Origin: Macropodus opercularis
Lineage: Eukaryota > Chordata > Actinopteri > Anabantiformes > Osphronemidae
Reading direction: 5' to 3'
NCBI GenBank assembly: GCA_030770545.1
Contig: CM061102.1
Coordinates: forward strand, 7,119,501 to 7,183,500
DNA: 64,000 nucleotides
Under the pieces are notes generated by a model. That model was given only the letters and a program-made list of their open reading frames with translations, was not told the origin of the DNA and did not search any database. The translations under genes were made by a program, and so were the position numbers. Positions 12,733-23,393 of this stretch are shown here, one piece after another (the stretch's first letter is position 1; each line of letters starts with the position of its first letter).

Positions 12733-13497
12733 ATGTCATCATATACGTCTGCTATGAGACCCTCTTTCTTGCTTTTTTTGACTTTATGTTCATTTGCACC
12801 ACTGGATTCCAAAGACACCCCTCATCATGACAATGAGGTGAGGTAATAACTGTCATATCTGTTATGTACTATTTCAGATTTTTATCTGCATTTGTTACTG
12901 GAAGTTTACTTGATGATATTTTTGTTTTGATTTTGATTTGAATGTCAAATGAAAATAAATGCTTTAACAGCAATGGTTAGTTTAGAGCTATGTTAAGGGT
13001 CAGTGGCATTTAGAAACATCAGCAACACTTCAATAGCCTTTGGTTCAGTCTTTCTGCTGACACCACATTTTTGTAGCATTAACACTCTTTAACAAAGCGT
13101 AATCTCACTAAAAAACATTATGGAATGAGTGACATTAGAGTAACATAGATTTCCAAATTTGATCAAATAACTTTATTTTTTAATATTCAAATAATAATTC
13201 TGAATCATTGTCCAAAAAGAAAATACCCCTGTACAACATGCAAAATGATAATTGACATATTTCTAGGGAGTTTTGGACAGTCCTTACCAGCTCGTTGCCA
13301 GTCCTTTTGGAGCCAACGGTCCGGGAGGAAACTTTGCATTTGGATCCAGAGATGACCAATCATTCCCACAAGTAGAATCTGCATTTATCATGGAGGATGA
13401 AGCTCAGGCGACTCAAGTGTGGCCACGCGTGATCCTGGATTATATGAGGCACCAGTTGAGGTTCAGGGGAAGGACAAAGAAAAACATGAAAATATAA
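12733..13497 (+). CDS. Small secreted protein of unknown family, possible peptide precursor
   Basis: I do not recognise this gene. Two exons, 12733-12837 and 13267-13497, have clean GT-AG ends (GAG|GTGAGG and TTTCTAG|GGA) and join in phase 0 to give 111 residues. Residues 9-25 (RPSFLLFLTLCSFAPLD) look like a signal peptide. The mature part has a Gly/Asn/Phe-rich middle (SPFGANGPGGNFAFGSRDD), an acidic stretch (FIMEDEAQ) and a strongly basic end (RHQLRFRGRTKKNMKI). It has no cysteine after the predicted signal, so it is not a disulfide-rich hormone. AATAAA signals follow at 13519 and 13734. A neuropeptide-like precursor is possible, but no classical dibasic-amidation site frames a clear peptide. 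The gene structure is likely real and the function is unknown. Confidence 0.65.
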
Positions 13498-14142
13498 TAT
13501 TCAGGATAATTAAACTGAAATAAAATGAGAGATGAATGTTTACTGTCATTTTTAAAACAATTACTGAGAATTTGACAGATACTGAGGAGAGGATAGTTGG
13601 TTTTATTTCCATGTTTCCCTGTAAGCAGTCATGACATTTTCACAGTGAACCAATAACAATGACTTTAAAATTAAAAATGTGTTTAAATGCTAGGTTTTCT
13701 TTATCTATACCTGTGATTTTCAACATTTATGTGAATAAATGTGAATTTATGTGAATAAATTTCATAAAGGACAGTAAAACTATTTAACAACGTGTTAACT
13801 GTTTTCTCAATGTTTCCTTTATTTTCCAACGTTTCTTCTGTAAAGTACTTACTGTAAGCTTAATACAATTAACTGAGACTTCAATTGAGGTATAATCGAT
13901 TTTTCTCAGTCAAGTATGTTTAGCTTTAAATATACAATATCCTATTTTAGTAACTTATTAATATAAATTTCAATTTTAAACTGACAAATAAGAATTTACA
14001 AAGCAACCAGATGTATATTGTCTATTAGCAGTGTGGGAAAAATGATAGACTGCACATCTGCGATATTCAGGTTCAATAGATACTGCGTATAACCAAATCT
14101 ACTAGAACTACTATTACAGAGAATTGTCTCACACACGAGATA

Positions 14143-14156
14143 CCAGTAGGTGGCGG
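14143..14156 (+). promoter_or_regulatory. CTCF-like motif at the srrt promoter
   Basis: CCAGTAGGTGGCGG fits the vertebrate CTCF core at nearly every constrained position. It lies immediately upstream of the inferred srrt first exon. Binding is inferred only. Confidence 0.5.
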
Positions 14157-14925
14157 TAAAGCGCTGAGTCGTTGTTTGCGGACCGCTGTTCAACTTCAGG
14201 AAGAAGCAGAAGAAGAAGAGTCGGAAAAGGACGAAGAAGAAGAAGAAGAAGTGGACGACGACTCGACGAAGGCAAGTGGAGAACAAGATACTATTGTCTT
14301 TCAAAGAACAATCAAAAGGTATTAAGCGACTTTTGTGAGTTATGTTTCATCAAACCAACAAAACACAAGTCACCCTGGTATTTATGGAACGACTTTATAG
14401 TAGCATACGGATAATTAAAATATGAAATTTTCAGCTAGGTCTAGTAGCTAAAGTTAGCATATTGGCGAACGCAGCATTGCTAGCAGCTAAGCTAATGCGA
14501 ACTAGTAACACAACTGCAAAGACAACAAGCACAACAGCTTGTAGCTTCTGTCGTTTTGTCGTGATGAAGCTATGTCTTTATGTCTTCGCTTGGCGTTGTA
14601 AAGACGCCTACAGAGCCCCAACATTCACAGCCTACGGCCGAGGTCTGTCTGCAGGCCAGCATTTCATCCGTACGCGTTGGTTGTTGCTTCATAACACATT
14701 GTCTTCATCAGTCCTTTAAAGCTCCTTCCAACATTACGTAACGTTAATTAAGATAGCTGGTGGTTTTGATGATAAAGTCGCTCATTTATAAAAGTGCCAT
14801 GTTCGCCTGTAATAGTTACAGGCTAATCATTACAGGACGTATGTTTTATACGAGTTTAAGTTCCTACGTTTTAATTCTGATTGTTTACTGTTTGTCGCTT
14901 AAATTAGCCTTTTTTCTTTTTGCAG
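14157..14925 (+). promoter_or_regulatory. srrt promoter, probable noncoding first exon and first intron
   Basis: The block has raised CpG content and a purine-rich GAAGAAG stretch at about 14200-14275. A possible donor (AAAAG|GTATTA) ends a noncoding exon at 14318. The acceptor TTTTTGCAG abuts the start codon at 14926. Several GCTAGC/GTTAGC words occur at 14430-14520, as in the rnf167 promoter. Confidence 0.45.
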
Positions 14926-17900
14926 ATGGGAGACAGTGATGATGAGTATGATCGCAGGAGAAGGGACAAATTCAGACGTGAGCGAAGCGACTATGACCGT
15001 TCAAGGGAGAGAGAAGACAGACGTAGAGATGACTGGAATGACAGGTAAGACATTGACATGGGAAAGAATCCAATTAGGTGTTTCCTAGAAACAAAACAAC
15101 TAAATTAAGATTGTAATAAGTAATCAAGTGTTTGTTTCGTCTTTCATTTTCTCTCTTATTTTCTGTCATGAATATCTAAGGGAGTGGGACAGGGGCAGGG
15201 AACGGCGTAGTCGTGGAGAGTACCGGGATTACGACAGAGGGCGCAGGGAGCGATTCAGTCCACCCAGACACGACATGAGTCCCCAGCAAAAACGCATGAG
15301 GAGAGACTGGTATGCTTAGCAGCAACACTGGTCCACTGTCTTTACAATTTGTATCGTCTAGTGCTCACCCTCATCTTTTGCTGTCAGGGATGACCATGGT
15401 GGAGACCCCTACCGAGGAGGATATGACTTGGGTTACAGCGGCGGTGGAGGACCCAGCTATGGTCCCCCGCAGCACTGGGGACACCCTGACTTGCACTTAA
15501 TGCAGCCACACCATGGTATCCCAATTCAGGCAAGGTGAGGCACAGAGGTTCAGTGAGTTTGAGCTCAGGGTAGAAGTGTATACATGTTTATAATCCTTTT
15601 TCTATAAATATATACACTGTTCCTGACACTAACTTAATGTTAAGTCTAAATTTGTTTAAATCCATGATGTTTTGAATAAAAAAAAACTTTTAATTACAGA
15701 GTAAAAATTGCCATCTTGAGACTGTTTGTTGCAGGGAATTAGTTCCTGCAGTTGCTGTAGAATATTAAGGGAGCTGTTAGTTAAGATGACCTGTCCAGAG
15801 TTCCACCCAACATGTGTGTCCTCCATTAGGCTTGGTAACATTCATGACTTGGATTTGGGTCCTCCCCCTCCTATAATGAAGACCTTCAAAGAGTTCCTGC
15901 TGTCCCTTGATGATTCTGTGGATGAGACTGAGGCAGTCAAACGCTACAATGAGTACAAGATTGACTTCCGTCGGCAGCAGATGCAGGACTTCTTTTTGGC
16001 TCATAAGGATGAAGAGTGGTACGATCTCAGTTGCTTTTATTACAAAAAATCTTGGTTTGTTGAATTTAGCAAGTTATTATATAGTTGTACAGCTTTTGTA
16101 TTTTTCTAACGTTTTCTTTTGCCATTTATTTAGCTGTGTATTTTAGATATATTTGCCTTTTTATCAACACTCTATTAGGTTGGGCCTGGCCCTTTCTTAA
16201 ATTATTATTTATAATGGAACATGGGACCAGGCCCACAGTTTGTTACTAATGGCATTTGTTGCAGGATGTGACTTATTAAAGAAGAAAATCAACCCAAACT
16301 TTACTCTTACCTGTAAATTTGGTTTACATAAACAAGTGTAAAAGATTTGAGTCAGGTTCACCTTGTGCTTAGCAACATGTAGCTTTGAGCAAAACTAGTA
16401 TACATCGTTTGGGTTGATTTTCTTTAACCATGCCAAGATTCACAGTTTACAATAAAGTATGTTAATGCTTATTACACTTGTTTCACAGGTATGCACATTT
16501 GTTGACATAACCTGTTTCTCCCCTCCCCCCAATCCCTCTACTACGTTGACGACGTTCTGTTTTTGAAGATGAGAAAACGTGGAACTCATCCGCAAGAATC
16601 GGTTTTAGACAGCAAGGGCTTGCACTGCGCACAATGCAGTTGCTCTTAGACACACAGTAACAGGGATTTTAGATAGATAGTCAAATAGTCTTCCATGAAT
16701 GGAGATTTTTTTTCTTGTTTTATCCTTTTTCGACACCATTTTCTTTTCTTATTTGGATCAAATCCAATTCCAAATCCGAATTTGTGTGTATACAGACACA
16801 CTATTCTGGTGAAGTGGAGCGCATTTTCACAGAAGAGACCCCTCTCTGTATTTATTTGTTATTAAACTGGCAGAACAAAAGGTAACTGTAGTCCACACAA
16901 TGATAAACATTTGTATTATAAAATTCTGCATATGTGAATGCTTAATTTAAACCTCTCTGTTGTTTCTCTCTGTTTTTTTTTCTTTAGTTTTTGGTGTCCT
17001 AATTTTTATACTGTTCAATAATTAGTTATTATTAATTGTGATCTGAATCAAAACATTCTTATACTGAAAGATCTAACAAGAACTGGGCCTTACAAAATAC
17101 AGGAATCAGTTTTGACTACTGTAGATACAGTCGCTTAGTTCCTTTGCCTGGGTTTTGCATTTTTATGTTTTAGCAATGAACAACACAAAAAATATTTTGC
17201 TTGTTGAAATGTTTTTTAAAAAAAAAAACTTTTTGTGGACCCCGACTCTGGAAACAGGTTCAGGACCAAATATCACCCAGATGAGACCAGTCGACTTAAG
17301 GCAGAGGCCCAGAGTGCCCTGCAAAACCGCCTGAATGTCTTCAGCTTTCTGATGGAGAATAATTGGTTTGATAATGTGTCCCTGGACATTGATCAAACCC
17401 CTGCCATCATCCGAGTGCTTGATGCAGGTGAGGACTCAAAAATAATTTAGGAAAAGAATACCAGTTATGTGGAATTGGCTTCTATTGTTTCAGCAATAAC
17501 ATTTTAGCTATGAATCGAGGTAAAATAAAAGACAGTTATCAGTTGTAGTCTGAACCGTACACTCCTTTCTTTTGCTTTTAGCTGTGATAAAGATGGAAGG
17601 AGGGACAGATCATGACCTTCGCATTTTGGACATGCCATCTGAAGAGGAAGAGGAGAAGGCAGCATCTGCGTCAGCAGGTTCTGATCCTCCCAAGAGGGAA
17701 GACATCAAAAGTATGGATGGTGACCGCAAACCCTCAGTAGAGAAGGACAAAAATGAGAAGGTATGTTTTGTTGTTTGTCAGCACTGGAGCTTTTATGGTG
17801 CTGTGTTTCTGACAGTAAACTTTGCCGCAGGAGGAGAGCGACTCTGCCAACACTGAGAAGACTGCTGCAGCTGAAGGGGACAATGTAAAAGAAGAGGCTG

Positions 17901-20900
17901 AGAAACAAACAGCCAAAGAAGAAATCCCTGAACCCAAGAAGGTCAGTGTTGTTTTCATTATTGAACATATTTGCTAAAAAACAAACATTTAATGCAGTAA
18001 ACATTTTCACATTTTTAATTACATCAGAGGAGAAAGAGGAAGCGCAGTGGTGACAGCGATGATGAAGGCAGCGCCTCAGAGAGCGACTCTGATTCAGACT
18101 CAGACTCAAATTCCAACTGCTCTGACAAATCTGCGAAGAACGATGAAGGCGAAGACAAGGATGAAGACGAAGAGGAGGGTGAAGGTAAGAAATCAGGTTA
18201 ATGAAGAGACGTCTGACTTGTAATGCTTGTTTTCTTTATTTTCTAAATTCACTGTTTTCTCCCATGAATGTTCTCTTTCTTATGTAATGGTAAAGAGGAG
18301 AAACCAAAAAATTCTGAAGAGGAGAAAAAGGAAGAAAAGAAGCCTAAAGATGACTCTCCCAGACCACGGCCACTTCACAGGACCTGTTCTCTGTTCATGA
18401 GGAGCATTGCTCCCACCATCTCCAAGGCTGAGATTATTGCTGTGAGTTGAAAACGTGAAGCAATTCAATAAAATATGTGTTTGTGTCTTGTGTTTAAACT
18501 AAATATATGCGATGTTGTTTTTTCAGCTTTGTCGGCGCTTCCCAGGTTTCTTGCGTGTTTGCTTGTCTGACCCCCACCCAGAACGGAGGTAGGTTTACGC
18601 TGGAAGTGTTTTTCAGTAACAAACTGTCTTAAGCAAAAAATCACACATTTACACACAATTACACATTTGCTTTTGCAGGTTTTTCAGACGTTGTTGGGTA
18701 ACATTTGATCGTGGTGTCAACATCAAAGAGATTTGCTGGAACCTTCAGAACATTCGAGTAAGTCCACTAGTTTCTGCTTTTGTCATCCATTGCACTCAGA
18801 TGTGATTTTGTTACTGGGTATTAATTTTGGACATATTTAAACCAGCTGCTATTAGACATCCTGTTTTCATAAAAAAAGAAAGTCAATCTAAGTGTATTGT
18901 TATATTCCTAGTTTATTACTTTATTTGAAATCTGTTTAATAGTTAATTTAAACTCTAAACTAAACTGCCGTGAACTCCATTACTGTCTTTTCATCACAGC
19001 TACGAGACTGTGAGTTAGCACCAGGGGTGAACAGAGACCTGGCTCGGAGGGTGCGTAATGTTAATGGCATCACTCAGCACAAACAGGTGCTCCGCAATGA
19101 CATCAAGCTGGCTGCCAAGCTCATCCATGCTTTGGATGAGAAAGGAGATCTGTGGAGCCAGAAGTCCCAAGAAGAGGGGCAGAGCACTAAGGTACAGTAC
19201 TGGTGGTTGTAGGGGTTATCACTGTCGCCTCATGGCAAGAAGGACTTGGGTTTGTCGCTGAATTATTGTTTAACACATTGTTTGTAATTCCTAAAGTTGC
19301 TAGCTCAGAACCCCATCTTGAAGAACATCACAGATTACCTGATAGAAGAGGTGAGCGCTGAGGAGGAGGAACTTTTGGGCTCTGGGAGTGGGATAGATCC
19401 TGAAGAGGGCACCAAGGAAGGAAACCCTGCGGAAATGACTGTGGAACGGGACGACAAACTAGTCAAGGTTTGACTTTTACTGTTAAGTGAAGAATTATAA
19501 ATTGATATGCAGCTCAACTGTTATCTGTATCTGGCCATTACTGCATGTTAATTTTAATAATTGTATTACTATATGTATTTCCTTCCAGGTTTTAGACCGT
19601 CTGCTCTTGTATCTGCGTATCGTCCATTCAATTGACTACTATAACTCCTGTGAATATCCCAGCGAGGATGAAATGCCGAACCGCTGCGGTATGGTCCACG
19701 TTCGGGGACCCATCCCTCCAAACCGCATCACACACGGAGAAGGTTCGTTTTTCCCCTTGTTTATTTTTCTAGTGTCTTATGTTGTATGTGTGGTTCTCTT
19801 TAACTGCTTTTTTTTTCTTAGTTCAACAATGGCAGAAGATGATGGAGGAGAAGCTGAGTCCTTTATTTAGCTTAAAAGAAATCCTTTCTGAGGAAGAGGC
19901 GGGGAAGATGGGCCGCAAGGATCCTGATGAAGAAGTAGAGAAGTTTGTGTTGGCCAACACTCAGGAGCTGGGGAAGGACAAATGGCTCTGCCCACTCAGT
20001 GGCAAGAAATTTAAGGTGTGTGTGAAGATCTAAGAACCCATTAAATAAGATTGTTATATAGCAACATCTCTTCAAAGGTTTGCAATATTGGATGGATGAC
20101 GTTTGTTTTCAGTTCTGGTACTTGACAATATTAAGATCTTTTGCTTTTCAAATTAATTTCTAGGGGCCAGAATTTGTAAGGAAGCATATCCTAAACAAAC
20201 ACGGCGACAAAATTGAAGAAGTGAAAAAGGAAGTGACATTTTTCAACAATTTTCTTATGGATGCCAAGAGACCGTCGCTGCCAGAGATGAAGCTTCCACC
20301 TCTTCCCGTTCCAGGTCAAGGTTGGCTCATCATTTCTGTTTGACTCACTCAGATACTGCATTCTCACAACATTAAACACTCATAATTCCCCTCTGCTTGC
20401 CGTTTTCTACAGGTTTGCTTTCTCCCAGCCTGCCATTTCCTCCTCAAGGTCCTCAGGGTCCATTGGGCTTTGGGCAGCCTCGTCCACCGCTCATGGGCTA
20501 TGGTGGTATGTTCTCTCACTCTTAGGCCAGTGTGAATAGACACCTTTTCACCAGTAACGTCTATGTGTCTCTCTTGGTGGACACAGGTGGACCTCCTTAC
20601 CCCCCCAACCAATACGGAGGAGGTAGAGGAAACTATGACAGCTTCCGTGGGCAAGGTGGCTACCTGGGGAAGCCACGCAACATCAGGTGAGACCACTGTA
20701 CGTGTGATCTTTACTTAGTGGTGAGCACTCTGTGTTCTTTTTGTTGTATTTTTATATATATTTACATAGAACAAATTATCTCTGTTCATTCATTGGCCTT
20801 TGTTTTTTCTTTCCGCACCCTCGATTATCTTAGAATGTCACGAGGTGATCCACGTAACATCATTGAATACCGTGACCTGGATGCCCCAGATGATATGGAC

Positions 20901-20909
20901 TTCTTTTAG
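14926..20909 (+). CDS. srrt: Serrate RNA effector molecule (ARS2)
   Basis: ARS2 binds the nuclear cap-binding complex and directs capped transcripts to pri-miRNA processing, histone mRNA 3' ends or decay. Nineteen coding exons, first 14926-15044 and last 20834-20909, join without a frame break to 874 residues, close to the usual 876. Others: 15181-15309, 15388-15534, 15830-16018, 17258-17427, 17582-17760, 17831-17941, 18028-18184, 18296-18441, 18527-18588, 18679-18757, 19000-19191, 19297-19467, 19589-19742, 19822-20015, 20164-20320, 20413-20505, 20587-20686. Order: Arg/Asp-rich N-terminus (1-100), SERRATE/Ars2 N domain (about 135-255), acidic Ser-rich linker (260-440), RRM-like core (about 450-560), C2H2-type finger ([10 protein letters not shown] then HILNKH, about 722-748), Gly/Pro-rich tail and the conserved acidic end [12 protein letters not shown]. 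The start follows an acceptor and reads [15 protein letters not shown], as expected. Confidence 0.96.
16282..16424. repeat. 18-base perfect inverted repeat in an srrt intron
   Basis: The arm AAGAAAATCAACCCAAAC at 16282-16299 is matched by its exact reverse complement at 16407-16424, with a 107-base loop. It lies in the largest srrt intron (16019-17257). It may be a degraded inverted-repeat element or an RNA hairpin. No family is recognised. Confidence 0.6.
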
Positions 20910-21012
20910 AGGGTTCACTCTGTCTTTTCAGTCTTAAATCCAGTCAGTAATTTTCTTTCTTAGATTTTTCATTGTGCGATAAGAGCAGACAGGTGCTGTA
21001 AACACATTCATC

Positions 21013-21018
21013 AATAAA
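21013..21018 (+). terminator. Polyadenylation signal of srrt
   Basis: AATAAA about 104 bases past the srrt stop is followed by a TG/T-rich stretch. Confidence 0.75.
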
Positions 21019-21101
21019 GTTGTGATCTCATTAAATGAATGCTTTACATGTCGTGTAGTTTTTTAACTCAAATCCCAGCCTCAGGTGGATGCGAGGAAGT
21101 G

Positions 21102-21115
21102 TCGCCCTCTGCTGG
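21102..21115 (-). promoter_or_regulatory. CTCF-like motif between srrt and mogat3 3' ends
   Basis: On the minus strand this reads CCAGCAGAGGGCGA, a close match to the CTCF core. It sits in the roughly 260-base gap between the polyadenylation signals of the two convergent genes. Binding is inferred. Confidence 0.5.
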
Positions 21116-21281
21116 GTGAATGTTTGAATTGCATACGTGGATGTAATGTACTTACTCTATACAAACATCTGGGTAATATTTGCACAGTTTATTAAAATGC
21201 AACTTTTTACTATTTATAGTTTTATATTTTCTGAACGGACTGACAAGAATACATGTAAACACATTCTGAAATAAGCAGCAA

Positions 21282-21287
21282 TTTATT
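21282..21287 (-). terminator. Polyadenylation signal of mogat3
   Basis: AATAAA on the minus strand lies 272 bases past the mogat3 stop codon. Confidence 0.55.
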
Positions 21288-21558
21288 ATTGAAGGATGTG
21301 GCCATATCACAAATATCACATTAAATATAACAAACCATTACCAACATTCACCACTTTGTAAAGAGAATTGTGTTGCATGCTAATTATGTGCAGCATGCAT
21401 GTACAATACTTTCAAATATAGGCACAAGTGAATAGAGAAACCTGTGGAGTCATGTGTTGTTCACATCAGCCCAGATCCGCGTCGCAGGTTTCACTCTTGC
21501 TAGCCCATTTGAATGCAGGAAAAGAGAAGGTTATGCAGTTCACGATGAAGGGAAATAT

Positions 21559-23393
21559 CTAGATGATCTGAAGCTTGTGGCTTTCAGAAAGTCCACATTT
21601 GACCTTGTATTCATGGAATAACTTGGACAGAGCCTCCATGTAAAGTCTGTGATAGTGGTCGACCTCTTCCTCGGTAGGTGTGATGCGCTTTGGCACCGAG
21701 ATGGGACTTCCCACTGGAAGAAGCAACGTGTGAGAATAGAACAGGAGCTGTGCAGCACCATTAAGCTGTTTATGGAATAATGAAAATACTGAAATACTCA
21801 CCAACAGTTGTTATTGGAGTCCTGTAGGGCAGGAATAAAAAGTGCTCACCGGCAAATAGACATGGGGCAAAACCCATAATCTTTTTAAACAGGTCCTGTA
21901 ACCTGCGACCCAGACTGCCCTCAGAGAAAATCACCTGCTTAAACAGTTCATTCTCCCCAAATGAGTAAACTGGCACCAGATCAGCCCTGTGGAATAGCAG
22001 ACATTAAAGAGTGCAAACACAGTGACACCCAACCACAGGATATTTCTTGGGTTTTTATCAAGCGTTCTCACCCAAACTCGAGAGCCACTCTGACAAATCC
22101 TTTTCTGTCCTTCACAACTACCGTGTTAACTCCAGGAGAGGATGCCAGGGACTCGGCAGCACCCCCTATCACGATCACCACGGCGTTTCCCTTGCCACCT
22201 TTTGAAAGGAGGTGGGCAAGACTTGGTTTGCTGACTGGGCGAAGGCCTAAGTTGGTGAAGAAATTTCAGGTCAACTAATGTTTCTGTTTTAAAAGCTAAC
22301 AACAAACAAACAACCTGGCATCTGCTGTTAACCAGCCTAAATTTGGATTTAACCCGTTACTGACCAGTGGTTGTGAAAATGAATCATCTACCTGCGCTCA
22401 TTAGGTACTCTCTGAAGAGCGGTATCCTGAAGAGTCCAGCCAGGATCGCAAGCGTGGGTCGCATCCCAGGAAATGTCTCAGCAAAGCCACAGCCCTCTGT
22501 GCTGAAGCAGGCAAAGGCTCCAGCACACATGATACCATGTGGATGAGAGCCTAAGATGTAGTTTTTGTTTGGATTCAGCTCAGTTGTCTTCACCAGCTGA
22601 GCAAGAAAAAGACAGAGTTTAAAAGCCAAGCCTGTCAGTAAATCTAGGCTTAGAAATGCTCCTTCCTAAAAACTAATGACGCCAAGTGAAACTTACTTTG
22701 ACTGGGAAAAAGTCTCTGAAATGCTCCCACACCCTCCACCTCCTCACAAACACTGTTCTCCTACTCCCTGATGGAGACAGCACCGATCTTTGAGAGTAGT
22801 TTGTCCCAATTTCACACTAAACACTACAGTAACTGTTTAAATGAATCTTTTATTACATGCTAATTGCAATACTTTGCTGGTTTTACAGTTTATATCCAAG
22901 AATTAACATAAGCTGTGTCCCAGTTTAAACTGCACAGGTAAGAGGAAGACATCATTCAACAGCACATAATCTCACCATGTACTTACTTACATGTGGAACT
23001 GAGGCACAGCTGATGTGTGTGACTGGGTCCTTTTCATAGTTATTGGTGATGTCATTATCTTTACCTGTTTCAGGGGTTTGCCAGTCGATCACCAGCCATA
23101 TGAAGTACAGAGAGCAGAGCGGCCACAGCGAGGTAAACATTAGACACACCATTAAGATATAACAAGCCAGTCCTGGGGTTCGATGAGTACCACAGCGAGT
23201 TGGATGCCATGAGAGGTCACAAGGTACAAGAAACAGCGTGTCAGTTTCAGTGAGTAAAGAGTGGCCGACGCACGTGGCTGCTAAGTGGATGGGAATGTGG
23301 TGGGATCTTACCGAGGAAAAGAAAGCTCAGCACCCACTGCAGGACACTTACTGCCTCTATAAACTCCTTCCACTGAGTCTTTCCCTTAGTCAT
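21559..23393 (-). CDS. mogat3: Acyl-CoA:monoacylglycerol acyltransferase (probably MOGAT3)
   Basis: This is an ER membrane enzyme that makes diacylglycerol from monoacylglycerol and acyl-CoA. Seven exons on the minus strand (23393-23312, 23172-23065, 22767-22697, 22596-22392, 22246-22072, 21986-21802, 21713-21559) join to 326 residues, close to the usual 334 of MOGAT2. An N-terminal hydrophobic hairpin (about 14-55) is followed by the RRW-VW-FRDFFP block, the catalytic HPHG at about 105-108 within NYILGSHPHGIM, FPGMRP, GGAAE, RKGFVR and the VYSFGENELF block. The start at 23393 was chosen because an acceptor-like TTGCCTTCAG lies just before it. The ATG at 23435 would put this intron-like sequence in the protein. 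MOGAT2, MOGAT3 and DGAT2 are close relatives. The mogat3 name rests mainly on human SRRT and MOGAT3 both lying on 7q22. Confidence 0.85.
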
